A DNA stretch of 64,000 nucleotides from Artemia franciscana (lineage: Eukaryota; Arthropoda; Branchiopoda; Anostraca; Artemiidae): contig NC_088868.1 in NCBI RefSeq assembly GCF_032884065.1, positions 34,498,890 through 34,562,889 of the forward strand, in the 5' to 3' direction. Below, in pieces: positions 45,027 through 58,254 of the stretch (position 1 is the stretch's first letter; every line of letters begins with the position of its first letter). The notes under the pieces are model-generated. The model worked only from the letters and a program-made list of their open reading frames with translations. It was not told where the DNA came from and did no database searches. The translations under genes and the position numbers were made by a program.

Positions 45027-45165
45027 GCACACACGTGGGTGTTATGTAATGACAGCAGACATGTTGGATGTTACGTGATGACAGCGCAATTGTGGTATGT
45101 CACGTAACAACAGCTCATACGCAGGATGTTGAGTAATGACAGTACACACATCGGTGTTATATAAT
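45027..45165. repeat. 29-bp minisatellite, about five copies
   Basis: The anchor GTTATGTAATGACAG and its variants (GTTACGTGATGACAG, GTCACGTAACAACAG, GTTGAGTAATGACAG, GTTATATAAT) fall at 45040, 45070, 45099, 45128 and 45156. Similar but looser words (CATGTGACTTAG) extend to about 44840. Confidence 0.8.
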
Positions 45166-45536
45166 ACTTTAAGAGGTTTTTTCCTCGGGGTTACTTTTTC
45201 TTTCAAGGCGTTTTTCACAAAGAATTTTTATATTCTAATGGTTTGTGTCCCCATTAGGATTCAAAAGGGCCATTTCCATCCAATGGAACTGCGCCCTAGA
45301 CAGCTAGACCAGCAATCTATTTCTAATATTATGATCCAGGAAATAGATTTTACGAGATAACCAATTACACATGCGGAAAATGTCCATGTCCCGCTTACTA
45401 GAATGACCGAGCTATTGATTACGTGTTTCCTATGACTGCAATAGCTAAGATGCTCAGGGGAAACTCGATTACTAGAGTTTGGCTACATTTCAAATACACC
45501 TGCTTGTTAAGTAATACTTTAGAGTGTATTAAAAAT

Positions 45537-46270
45537 AATATTGCGGGTAGCTCTTAGCGCATTTTTACCAATAGAGTATTTTTGACCCATATGACATTTT
45601 TCAGGGATTTTCATGCAAAAATATTTGTTTATACCAGAGTCGATAATCAAACCTAATGAAAAAAAATCCATTAGCGTTTCTTCTGATAACTCTTGGCGAT
45701 TGAGGCCAGCGTTGCACAATGTACAAGCCCCCCCCAAAAAAAAAGAAACGCCAAAGAGAGTACTATCCGATGACATTGCGGGGTGTTCATAGCGTATTTT
45801 TTACTAATAGAATCTTTTCCACACGTATTTTATTTTTCAAGCATTTTCATACAAAAATATTCGTCTACACTGGAATTGATCATTTAAACCTAATGAAAAA
45901 ATCTCCATTAGCATCTCTTCTGATGACTCCTAGCAATTGAGGCCTGCTTGGTACACTTTACCAGCTGCTCCCCCATCCCCCAATGACACACTTCTAGTGC
46001 ACATTATCATACCTAAGGGTTTTCCAAGCCTTTTCCCTCAAAATAAATTTACAAACTTAAAAATGACATTTTTTTTATTTGAACAGCGGAAACTTGCCAT
46101 TTCATTGCTAGATTGCGATTTTCTATGACAGTTCCAAGCCTGTGAAACTCAATGGCTTACAAGCAACATCCTTTAGTAAGCATTATCACACATATGATAT
46201 GTTTTTGGGCATTTTCATGCAAAAATACTCGTTTATACAAGAATCAATCGTTTAACATTAAATTTAACAT
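45537..46270. repeat. Diverged tandem repeat, ~235-bp unit
   Basis: TTTTCATGCAAAAATATTTG then TTTATAC at 45607 recurs near 45842 and 46211. The full unit (from 'ttgcggg(g)t' through 'gattgaggcc') is present twice at a 235-bp offset, and the third copy is partial. It ends where the large array begins. Confidence 0.75.
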
Positions 46271-47688
46271 CTTGCATGCTGATTTTTGTCCGTGGAACTA
46301 ATTGCATGTTGATTTTTCTCTTAGTAAATCTTGTACATTGATTTTAATCCTCGTGAAACTGATTTTGAGCATGGGACTTGTTATGTGGTGATTTTTGTTT
46401 GTGGAATTTGTTGCGTGCAAATTTTGTTCATGAAACTTGTTGCATATTGATTTATTCTCTTCTTAAAACTTGCAAATTGGTTTTTCTAGGAACTTGCTGG
46501 CTGCTGATTTTCATATTTGGAAATCCTAGTATGCTGATTTTTTTCATGGAACTTATTGCATGTTGATTTTTCTCTTCGTAAAACTTTTACATTGATTTTT
46601 CTCCTCGTGAAACTGACTTTGAGTATGGGACTTATTGGGTGGTGATTTTTGTTCGTGCAATTTGTTGCATGCAAATTTTTGTTCATGAAACCTGTTGCAT
46701 GTCGATTTTTTCTGTTCTTGAAACTTGTAAATTTATTTTCTCCACGTGAAACTGATTTTGTTCAAGAAACTCGCTGGGTGCTGCTTTTTGCTCATGGAAC
46801 TCGTTGAATGCTGATTTTTGTTCGTAGAACTTGTGGAGCTCTAATTTTTGTTCGTGAAACTTGTTGCATATTGATTATTTTCTTCGTGAAACTTTTACAT
46901 TGATTTATCTCCTCGTGAAGCTGATATGTTTGAGGAACTTGCCATAACCTGATTTTCGTTCATGGAACTTTTTGCGTGCTTATTTTTGTTCGTGGATCTT
47001 GGTGCCTGTCGGTTTTTTGTTTCGTGAAACTTTTACATTGATTTTTCTCCTCGTGAAACTGGTTCTGTTCATGGAACTTTTTACGTGATGAATTATATTC
47101 GTGGAATTTGTTGCGTGCTGATTTATGTTCCTGAAACGTGTTGTATGTTGATTTTTTCTCTTCTTGAAACTTGTATATTTATTTTTCTTATCGTTAAACT
47201 AGTTTTGTTCATGCAGCTTGTTACGTGCAGATTTTTGTTCTTGAAACATGTTGCATATTGATTTTTCTTTTCAGGAAACTTGTATATCGACCTTTGTCAT
47301 TGTGAAACTGATTTTATTCATTGAACTTGTTGCATGCTGATTTTTGCTCATGGAGGCTGTTGCCCACTGATTTTTATTCTTGAAAGTTATTGTATGTTGT
47401 TTTTCTTTCGTAGAACATGTGATTTTTCATATACTGATTTTATTTTGTTGGTGAAACTGTTGATTTTTCACTTCGTGAAACTTGCAAATTGATTTTTTTT
47501 CCCTCGTGAAACTGATTTTGTTCATGGAACTTCTTGCATGCTGATTTTTCTCTTAGTAAGTCTTGTACATTGATTGTTTTTCCTCGTGAAATTGATTTTG
47601 ATCAAAGGACTTGTTGCGTGCTGATTTTTGTTTTTGGAATTTGTTACGTGTAAATTTTGTTCACAAAACCTGCTTCATGTTGATTTAT

Positions 47689-47727
47689 GCAACCGTATAT
47701 TACCGTATTTGGTAGTAATAAAAAAAA
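47689..47727 (+). mobile_element. 39-bp insertion with A tail and 12-bp target duplication
   Basis: Within one array subunit, a 39-bp foreign stretch starts GCAACCGTATATTACCG and ends TAATAAAAAAAA. It is flanked by perfect ATGTTGATTTAT copies at 47677-47688 and 47728-47739. Removing the insert and one flank restores a normal subunit. Confidence 0.75.
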
Positions 47728-49799
47728 ATGTTGATTTATTCTCTTCGTGAAACTTGTAGATTGGTTTTTCTCATCGTGAAACTGATTTTGTTCAAGAAAC
47801 TTGCTGGGCGTTTCATTCTTGAAAATTATTGTATGCTGATTTTTGTTCATGGAACTTACTGCACGTTGATTTTTCTCTTCGTGAAAGTTTTGCATTGATT
47901 TTTCTCCTCGTGAAACTAACTTTGATCAAGGGACTTATTGGGCGCTGATTTTGGTTCGTTGTTGCATACAAATTTTTATTGATGAAACTTGTTGCATGTT
48001 GATTTTTTCTCTTTTTGAAACTTGTGCATTTGTTTTCTTGTCGTGAAACTGATTTTGTTCAAGAAACTTGCTGGGTACTGATTTTCGCTAATGGAACTTG
48101 TCGCGTGCTAATTTTTGTTCTTTGAAGTTGTTCTTGGAATTTGAAAACAAGTTTCAAAGAACTTAATGTGTGCTGGTTTTTGTTCCTGCAACTTGTTTAG
48201 TGTTGATTTTTTTCGTGAAACTTATTGCATGCTGATTATTCTCTTCGTGAAACTTTTACATTGGTTTATCTCCTCGTGAAATTGATATGTTCGAGGAACT
48301 AGCTGTGAGCTGATTTTCGTTCATGGAACTTTTCACGTTCTTATTTTTGCCCGTGGATTTGATGCCTGTTAATTTTTCTTTTTGTGAAACTTTTACACTG
48401 ATTTTTTCCTCGTGAAACTGTTCTTGCTCATGGAACTTTTTACGCGCTGATTTATATTCTTGGAATTTATTGCGTGCTGATTTTTTTTCCTGAAACTTGT
48501 TACATGTTAATTTTTTCTCTTCTTTAAACTTGTAAATGTATATTTCTCATCGTGAAATTGGTTTTGTTCATTGAACTTGTTACGTGCAGATTGTTGTTCT
48601 TGAAACTTGTTGCATGTTGATTTTTCTCTTCAGGAAAACTTGTATTTCGACTTTAATCATTGTGAAACTCATTTTAATCATCGAACTTGTTGCATGCTGA
48701 TTTTTGCTCATGGAAGTTGTTGCCTACTGATTTTTACATCGTGAAACTTGTTGTATGTTGTTTTTTCTCTTAATAGAACATGTACATTGACTTTTTCTTC
48801 ACCTTGCAAAACTGATTTTGTTAATGGAACTTATTGCGTGCTGATTTTTGTTCGTTGAGCTTGTTGCACGCTAAAGTTTTTTTGTCAAACTTGTTAAATG
48901 ATTATTTTTCTTTTTCGGCAAACTTGTATATTAGTTTTTCTCCTCGTGACACTAATTCTGTTCATGGAACTTGTTGCGTGCTGATTTTTATTCGTAGAAT
49001 TTGTAGCATGCAAATTTTGTTCATGAAACTTGTTGCATGTTGATTTATTCTCTTTGTGAAACATGTAGATTTGTTTTTCTCATCGTGAAACTGATTTTGT
49101 TCAAGGAACTTGCTGGGTGCTGATTTTCATTCTTGGAAATTCTCGCATGCTGATTTTTTTTTTCGCTTAACTTATTGTATGTTGAATTTTCTCTCCGTAA
49201 AGCTTTTACATTGATTTTTCTCCTCGTGAAACTGACTTTGATCAAGATACTTGTTGGGCGCTGATTTTTGTTCGTGGAAATTATTGCATGCAAATTTTTC
49301 TTCATGAAACTTGTTGCATGTTGATTTTTTCTTTTCTTGAAACTACTATATTTGTTTTTTCATCGTGAAACTTTTTTTGTTTAAGGAATTTCCTTTGTAC
49401 TGATTTTCGCTCATTGAACTTGTCACGTGCTAATATTTGTTCGTGGAGCTTGTTGAGTGCTGATTATTGTTCATAAAACTTGTTGTATGTTGATTTTTCT
49501 TTGGATGAACATGGAACATTGATTTTTCTCCTCGTGAAACTGATTTTGTTCATGAAACTTGATATGTGAAAATTACTGAAAACTACTTTTTGTTCATAGA
49601 ACATGTAGCTTGCTGACTTTTATTCATGAAATGTGTTGCATCTTGATTTACCTCTTAATGGAACTTGTAAACTTGATATATGTGTTGTAAACATGTTATA
49701 TGTTGATTTTTCTCTTCGTGAAACTTGCACAATTATTTTTCTCATCGCAAAACTGGTTTTGTTCATGGAACCTGTTACGTGATGATCGTTGCTCCTAAG

Positions 49800-51830
49800 A
49801 CTTGTTGCATACAAATTTTTCTTTTAATGAAACTTGTACATTAATCTTTCCTCACTGTGAAACTGGTTTTTGTTCATGGAACTTATTGCATACCGATTTC
49901 GTTTTTAAAATTTGTTTGCGTCTTGATTTTTCTCTTTGGTTTTTTGTTAGAATTTTTGTTCATAGAACTAGTTGCGTGCTTTTTTTTCTTGATTTTTCTA
50001 TTCGTAAGACTTATACACTTGATTTTTCTCTTCGTGAAACTGATATTCTTCATGGACCATGTTGCCTGCTAATTTTTGTTTTCGTTAGTTGTTGCGTGCC
50101 AATTTTGTTCATGACACTTGCTAAAAGCTGATTTTTCTCTTCGTGAAACTTATACATTGATTTTTTTTCACTCTGATACTGATGTTTTCATTTTCAGATA
50201 GCTTACTGCATGTTGATTTCGTTCATGAAATTTCTCGCGTCTTGACATTTCTCTTCGTAAAATTTGTTTGCTGATTGTGTTCCTCATGAAAATGAATTTC
50301 TTCATGAAACTAGTTGCAAGCTAATTTTTTGTTCATGAAACTTGTTGAATGTCGATCCTTCTCTTCATGAAACTTGTGCATTGATTTTTCTCATCATGAA
50401 ACTTAATTTGTCCATGGAGCTTGTTGCGTGCTGATTGTTGTTTGCGGAACTTGTTGCATGTTGGTTTTTCTTTTCGTAAAGCTTGTACCTCGATTTTTCT
50501 CCCCAAGAAACAGATTTTGTTAATGGAACTTGTTGTTTGCTTATTTTTGTTCGCGAAACTGGCTGTGTCCTGATTATTGCTGGTGAAACTTGTTGCAAGT
50601 TGTTTCTTCTCTTCGTGAAACTTGTGCATATACTTGTTACTCCTTGTAAAACTGATATTCTTCCCGGAGCTTTTTGCATGCTGATTTTTGTTCTTGGAAG
50701 TTGTTGCGAGCCGATGTTTGTTCATGAAACATGTTATATGTTGATTTTTCTCTCCGTTAAACTTGTACAACTATTTTTCTCATCGCAAAACTGGTTTTTT
50801 TCATGGAATCTCTTACGTGATGATTGTTGTTCGTAAAACCTAATGCAAATTAATTTTGCTTTTAGTGAAACTTGTACATTAATCTTTCCTTACTGTGAAA
50901 CTGGTTTTGTTCATGGAACTTAAGCGTACCGATTTTGTTTGTAGAATTTGTTTGTGTCTTGATTTTACTCTTTGGTTTTTGTTTGAATTTTTGTTCACGG
51001 AACTAGTTGAGTCCTGATTTTTCTATTCGTAAGACTTGTAAATTTGATTTTTCTCTTCGTGAAACTGATATTCTTCATGGACCTTGTTGCCTGCTGATTT
51101 TTGTTTTTGGTACTTGTTGCGTGCCAATTTTGTTCATGACACTTGCTACAAGCTTATTTTTCTCTTAGTGGAACATATACATTGATTTTTCTAACTGTGA
51201 AACTGATTTTTTCATTTTTATATATCTTACTGCATGTTGATTTTGTTCATGAAATTTGTCGCGTCTTGACTTTTCTCTTCGTAAAAGTTTTACTGATTGT
51301 ATTCGTCGTGAAATTGAATTTCTTCATGAAACTTGTTGCAAGCAAATCTTTTGTTCACGAAACTTGTTGAATGTTAATCTTTCTCTTCATGAAACTTGTG
51401 CATGGATTTTTCTCATCATGAAACTTAATTTGTCCATGGAACTTTTTGCCTGCTGATTGTTGTCCGCTAAACTTGTCGCATGTTGGTTTTTCTTTTCGTA
51501 AAGCTTGTACCTTGATTTTTCTCCCACAAAAAACAGATTTTGTTCATGAGACTTGTTGTGGGTTGATTTTTGTTTGTCAAACTGGTTGCGTCTGGATTTT
51601 TGCTGGTGAAACTTGTTGCTAGTTGTTTCTTCTCTTCGTGAAACTTGTGCATATACTTTTCTCGCTAAAACTATTTCGTTCATGGAACTTGTTGTGTGCT
51701 GATGTTTGTTCGTAAAACTTGTTGCAAATTAATTTTTTCTTGTGAAACTGATTTTGTTGCCTGAACTTGTTGTGTGGATTTTGTTCATAGAACTTGTCTT
51801 ATGTTGATTTATCTTTTCCTGAAAGCTCCT
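49800..51830. repeat. Higher-order repeat within the array, ~1.0-kb period
   Basis: Landmark oddities recur about 1,015-1,035 bp apart. 'gatattcttcatggacc' occurs near 50041 and 51066. AAAGCTTGTACCTCGATTTT (50478) pairs with AAAGCTTGTACCTTGATTTT (51500). 'tttcttctcttcgtgaaacttgtgcatata' occurs near 50604 and 51627. This shows segmental duplication of blocks after subunits had diverged. Confidence 0.8.
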
Positions 51831-54800
51831 GATTGCTTTTTTCTCCTCGTGAAACTAATTTTGTCTATGGTAATTGTTGTGCGCTGCTTTTCGTTCATGC
51901 AACTTGTTGCGAGCTGATTTTGCTCATGGAGTTTGTTGCGGGCTGATTTTGTTCGTGAAACTTTTTGCATGTTTATTTTTCTCTTCGTGAAAGTTGTACA
52001 TTGATTTTTCGCGACATGAAATTTATTTTGTTCATGGAACGTTTTGTGTGCTAATTTTTAGTCATGGAACTTGCCACAAGTTGATTTTTTTTGTCCATGA
52101 AACCGTTGATTTTTCACTTCGTGAAACTTGCACATTGAGTTTTCTCCTCGTGAAACTGTTTTTGTACATGGAACTTCTTACATGGTGATTTTTGTTCTTG
52201 GAATTTATTGCATGTTGATTTTTCTCTTTGTAAAACTTGTATATTATTTTTCTCCTTGTGAAACTGATTGTGATCACAGGACTTATATCGTGCTTATTTT
52301 TGTTCACGGAATTTGTTACGTGCAAAAAACTTGTTGCATGTTGATTTATTCTCTTCGTGAAACTTGTACATTGGTTTTCCTCATCGTGAAACTGATTTTT
52401 TTCAAGGAATTTGCTGGATACTGATTTTTGTTCATGGAACTTGTTGCGTGCTAATTTTTTGTTCCTGGAACTATTTGGATGCTAATTTTTGTTTATGAAA
52501 CTTGTTACATGGGATTCTTTTCTTCGTGAAACTTTTATATTGTGTTAACTCATTATAAAACTGGTTTTGTTCACGGATCTAAATGGATGCTAATTTTTAT
52601 TCATGAAATTTGTTTCATGCTGATTTTTGTTGATGAAATTTGTTGCATCTTGATTTTACTCTTCGTAAAACTTGTACACTTGATTTTTCTCCTTGTGAAA
52701 CTAATGTTCCTTATGGAATTTGCTGCTTGCTGATTTTTCTTCTTGGAACTTGTTGCGTGCTGATTTTTGTTCGTGAAACGTGTTGCATATTTATTTTTCT
52801 CTTGTGAAACTGATTTTGTTAATAGAACTTATTGCGTGGAGTTTTATTCGCGGAACTTGTTGCATGCTCATTTTTTTTCATGGAACTTGTTGTATGTTGA
52901 TTTATCTCTGCGTGAAAGTTGCTCCTCATGAAACTGATTTTGTTTATGTTAATTATTGTGCACTGCTTTTTGTTCAAGCTACTTGTTGGGATCTGATTTT
53001 GTTCATGAAACTTGTTGCGGGGTGATTTTGTTTGTGAAACTTTTGCATGTTCATTTTTCTCTTCGTGAAAGTTGTACATTAATTTTTCGCCACGTGAAAT
53101 TCATTTTGTTCATGGAACTTGTTGTGTGCTAATTTTTAATCGTGCAAATAGTCACAAGCTAATTTATTTGTCCATGAAACTTTATTTTTCATTTTTCTGT
53201 TGATTTTTCACTTCGTGTGACTTGCACATTGATTTTTCTCCTCGTGAAACTGGTTTTGTTCATGGAGCTTCTTGGGTGGTGATTTTTGTTCTCGGAACTT
53301 ATTGCATGTTGATTTTTCTCTTTGTAAAACTCGTACATTAATTTTTCTCCTTGTGAAACTGATTTTGGTCGTGGAACTAATTGTGTGCTGATTTTTGTTC
53401 GTGCAATTTGTTACATACAAATTTCTGTTAACGAAACTTGTTGCATATTTATTTATTCTCTTCGCGAAACTTGTACATTTGTTTCTCTCATCGTGAAACT
53501 GATTTTTTTTTCAAGGAACGTTCTGGTTGCTGAAATACGTTCATAGAACCTGATGCATGCTGATTTTTTGTTTGTAGAGCTTGTTAAATGGTGATTCTTC
53601 TCTTCCTGAAACTTGTGCATTGATATTACTCATTTTAAAACTGGTTTTGTTCACAGAACTTAATGCGTGCTAATTTTTGTCCATGAAATTTGTTTTTTAA
53701 TTGTTTGCATGCGGATTTAAGCTTATGAAATTTGTTGCATCTTGATTTTTCTCTTCGCAAAACTTGTACACTTGAAATTTCTCCTTGTTATACTAATGTT
53801 CTTTGTGAAACTTGTTGTGTGCTGATATTTGTTCGTGGAACTTGTTGCGTTCAGTTTTGTTCATTAAACTTCTTTCATGCTTATTTTTCTCTTCGTGGAT
53901 CTTGTACAATTATTTTCTCGTCGTGAAAATGTTTTTTTTCTAGGAACCGGTTACGAGGTGATGGTAATTCGGGAAAATTCCAGCCTGTTGATCTTTCTTT
54001 TCATGAAACTTGTAAATTGATTTTATCTACCTGAAACGATTTTGTTCATTGAACTTATTGCGTACTGATTTTTGTTCGTAAAACCTGTTGCATGTCTTTT
54101 TTTCTTTTCGTGAAATTTGTACATTGAAATTTTTTTCTCCTCATGCCACTGATTTTGTTCAAGGAACTTGTTGTGTGCTGATTTTTGTTCGTGATGCTTG
54201 TTACATGTTGATTTTGCTCTTTGTGACACTTGTCCATTAATTTTTCTCCTCGTGAAACTGATTTTGTTCAAAAGAACGTTCTTCGTGAATTTTTTTCAAC
54301 TTGTTGCATACTGATTTTTTGGAACATGTTGCACGTTGATTCATCTCTTAGTGAAACTTGTACTTTTTTCCATCGTGGAGTGGATTTTTTCAAGGAACTT
54401 GCCACGTGCTGATTTTGGGTCATGGAACATGTTGCGTGCCCATTTTTTGTTTGGTGAGCTTGATGCCTCTTAATTATTCTTTTCGCGAAACTTGTACGTT
54501 GATTTTTCTCCTCATGAAACTGATTTATGCTGATTTTTGTTCATGAAACTTATTACTTGGAAGTTTTTCTCTTTGAGATGGAACTTGTTGCGTGCTAATT
54601 TTCATAAGTGGAACTTGTTGTGTGCTAATTTTTGTTCATGAAACTTGTTAAATGGTTATTGATATAGTTGTGAAACTTGTACATAGATTTTTTTAATAAT
54701 TTTAAAACTGGTTTTGTTCATGGAACTTAATGCGTGCTAATTTTTCTTCATGAAACTTGTTGCAAGCTGATTTTGCTTATGAAATTTGTTGCATCTTGAT

Positions 54801-57718
54801 TTTTCTCTTCGTAAAACTTGTACACTTGGTTTTTTGTCCTTGTGAAACATAAATTTTTCATAGAACTCGTTGAGTGCTGATATTTCTTCGTGGAGCTTGT
54901 TGCGTGCCAATTTTTCCTCATGAAACTTGTTACATGCTGATTTTTTCTTCGTGAAACTTGTATAATTATTTTGCTCATCGTGAAAATGTTTTTGTTCTTG
55001 GAACTTGTTACTTGCTGATTGTTGTTAATGAAACTTCCTGTCTGTTGGTTTTTCTTTTCACGAAACTTGTACTTGAATTTGTCTACCTGAAACTGATTTT
55101 GTTCAATGAACTTGTTGCGTGCTGATGTTTGTTCGAGATACTTGTTACATGTTGATTTTTCTCTTAGTGAAACTTGTATATTGATTTTTCTCATCGTGAA
55201 ATTGATTTTGTTCAAAGAACTTTTTGTATAGATTTTTTTTCATTGAACTTATTGCATGCTGATTTTTGTTTGTGGAAATTGTTGAACGCTCATTAATCTC
55301 TTGGTGACATTTGCACATTTTTTTTTCTCCTCTTGGAATTGATTTTTTTCATGGAACTTGTTGTGTACTAATATTTTTTCATGGAACTTGATGCGTGCTA
55401 ATTTTTGTTCGTAAAACTTATTGCATGTTGGTTTTTCTCTTCGTTAAACTTGTATATTGAATTTTGTTCTCGTGAAAAAGAATTCTGTTCATGGAACTTG
55501 TTGCGTGCTGATTTTTGTTCATGGAGCTTATTGCCTGCTGTTTTTCGTGAAACTTGTTGCGTGTTGATTCTTCTCCTCGTGACACTTGTACATTTATTTT
55601 TTCTTTATGAAACTGATTTTAGTCAATAAACTTGTTGCGTGCTGATTTTTGTACGTGGAATTTGTTTCATGCTGATTTTTGTTTCTGAAACATGTTGCAA
55701 GTTGATTTCTTCTCTTGTTGAAAATTGTCAATTGACTTTTTTCCTCTTGAAACTTATTTTGTTCATGGAAATTGTTGCGTATTAATTTTCATTCGAAAAA
55801 CTTGTTGCGTGAAAATTTTTCTTTTTGGTGAAACTTGTACATTGATCTTTCTCGTCGTGAAACTGATTTTTTTCATTTTTCATGTGAAACTTGTTGTATG
55901 TTAAGTTTTCTCCTTGTGAATTCTGTACATTGATTTTTCTGTTTGTGAAACTGATTTGTCCAGGGAGCTTGCTGCGTGCTAATTTTCCTTCATGGAACTT
56001 GTTGCTTGTTATTTTTTTTTATTCGTGAAACTTGTTGCATGTTGATTTTCTCTTCATAAAACTTTTAGATTTATTTTTCTCCTCGTGAAACTATTTTTTT
56101 TTCATTGAACTTGTTGCGTGCTTGTTTTTGTTTGTGGAACTTGTAGTGTCCTAAATTTTGTTCGCGAAACTTTGTTACATGTTGATTCTTCTCTTCGTGA
56201 AACTGGTACAATTATTTTTCTCATCGTGAAACTGGACTTGTTCATGGAACTTGTCATGTGCTGATTGTTGTTGGTGAAACTTGCTTCAAGCTGATTTTTA
56301 TTTTCTTGAAACTTTTACATTGATTTTGGTCTATACGAAACTAATTTTGTTCATGGAACTTGTTGCCTACTGATTTTGTTTGTAAAACTTGTTGCATGTT
56401 AGTTTTATCTTCGAGAGACTTTTAGATTGATTTTTATCCTCGTGAAACTGCTTTTTCCATGAAACTTGTTGTGAGCTTGTTTTTGTTTGTGGAACTTGTT
56501 GCGTGCTCATTTTTGTTCATGAAACTTGTTATATAGTGATTCTTTTCTTCGTGAAACTTCTATATTGATTTTAATTATCTAAAAAACTGGCTTTGTTCGT
56601 GGAACTTAATACATGCTAATTTTTGTTCATAAAAGTTGTTTCGTCCTGATTTTGTTTATAAAATTTGTTTTATCTTGAGATAAAATTGAGATGTTGTATC
56701 TCTTCGTAAAACTTGTACACTCGATTTTTCTCCTTGTGAAAATGATATTCTTCATGGAACATGCTGATTTTTATTCATGGAACTTGTTTCGTTCCGATTT
56801 TAGTTCATGAAACCTGTAATTTGTTGATTTTTCTCTTTGTGAAAATTTTACGATAATATCCTGAAACTGGTTTTGTTCATGGAACTTATTACATTCTTAT
56901 TGTTGTTCTTGAAACTTGCTGCATGTTGATTTTTCTTTTTGTGAAACTTGTACATGGATTTTTCTCACTGTGTAACTGGTTTTGTTTATGGAACTTGTTC
57001 TTTAGTAATTTTTGTTCGTGAAACGTGCTGCATGTTGATTTTTCTCTTTGTGAAACTTGACATTGATGTTTCTCCAGGTGAAACTGAATTTTTTTATGGA
57101 ACTTTTACGTACTGATTTTGTTGCTGGAACTTATTGCTTGAAATTTTTTTTTCCTTGAAAATGTTACATGATGATTTTTTTCCTTGTAAAAGTTGTACAT
57201 TGTCTGTTTATTCGTCACGAAATTGATTTTGTTCAGGGATTCTGTTGCGTGCTGATGTTTTGTTCGAAAAACTTTTGCATGTTGATTTTCTCTTCACGAG
57301 TCTTGTAACATGTTAATTCTTCTCTTCATGAATCTTGTACATTCATTTTTCTGAACTAATTGATTGAAATTAGTTTTGGTCATGGAACTTAATGTTTGCT
57401 GATTTTTATTTATGTAACTTGTTGCATGCTGATTTTTGTTCACGAAATTTGTTGTATCTTGATTTTTCTCTTCGCAAAACTTGTACAATTGCTATTTATC
57501 CTCGTTTACTGAAATTCTTCATGACATTTCTTGCGTGCTGATTTTTGTACATGGAACTTGTGCGCTAATTTTTGTTCATGGAACTTGCTGGAAGCTGATT
57601 ATTTTTTGTTCTCGAAACTGTTGATTTTTCACTTCGTGAAATTTGTACATTGATTTTTCTCCTCGGAAAACAGATTTTGTTCATCAAACTTTTTGCGTGC
57701 TGATTTTTGTTGCAAAAA

Positions 57719-58250
57719 AAATATTTTGTTGGAAAAAATATATATATTTTCAAGAAAATCAGAGTTTTGCACCTTTTTCTGATCAAACTTTTAATCAAAT
57801 GTTTATATTTGTAGATGTTTTTCTACATACTGAAACTCTTTTCAAACCGAAAGGCTTTAAATTAAGTGTTCTGGAGTAGAATTTTACAAAAGCAGGCTAT
57901 CTTTATCCTTCCTACCCAATTAAAATACCACCTCTATGTATTAAATATTAGGTTTTTCAAATCCTGTTTCTTACTTATAGTTGAAAATTTTGATTAATAA
58001 ATCATTTTTTTTAGTGAGCCAAGCACCTGCCTTAACTTTTAAGAATTACTTGGCTTAATTCCAATTTTCTAATTTACTGATAGTTTGAGAAGTTGCTACA
58101 GAGTAGTATTGTTTGTTGGAGTTTGTAGGTTTTAGAAATTTTTTTTTTTAGGTAATAGCCTAGCACATATCATTGACTTGTTTAATTCCATTTACTGATT
58201 TAGTTGAATTGAATTATAATAATCAGCAAGACAAAGCATAAACAAATATT
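57719..58250. other. No recognisable gene
   Basis: AT-rich flank right of the large array. Nothing supported. Confidence 0.4.
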
Positions 58251-58254
58251 CCCA

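Larger units (their letters stand above)
46275..57718. repeat. 11.4-kb degenerate tandem array of ~30-bp subunits
   Basis: The array is made of diverged subunits: A, GTTCATGGAACTTGTTGCGT then GCTGATTTTT (30 bp); B, 'ttcatgaaacttgttgcatgttgattttt' (about 31 bp); C, 'cttcgtgaaacttgtacattgattttt' (about 29 bp); D, CTCCTCGTGAAACTGATTTT (about 20 bp). They often follow in the order A-(A)-B-C-D, giving a composite of about 110-140 bp. All subunits share GAAACTTGTTGC and TGATTTTT words. Some 60-155-codon frames on either strand arise because the subunits have few stops. No frame is kept across the array, so it does not look coding. Divergence between units is high, which suggests age. Confidence 0.9.

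Noticed and set aside
46378..55629. Dozens of 60-155-codon frames on both strands within the large array as a repetitive protein gene
   Set aside because: Frames change every composite unit, occur on both strands, and are explained by stop-poor subunits with a length not divisible by three.
46275..57718. CRISPR-like array
   Set aside because: No constant repeat alternating with unique spacers; all of each unit is repeated and diverged, and the context is eukaryotic.
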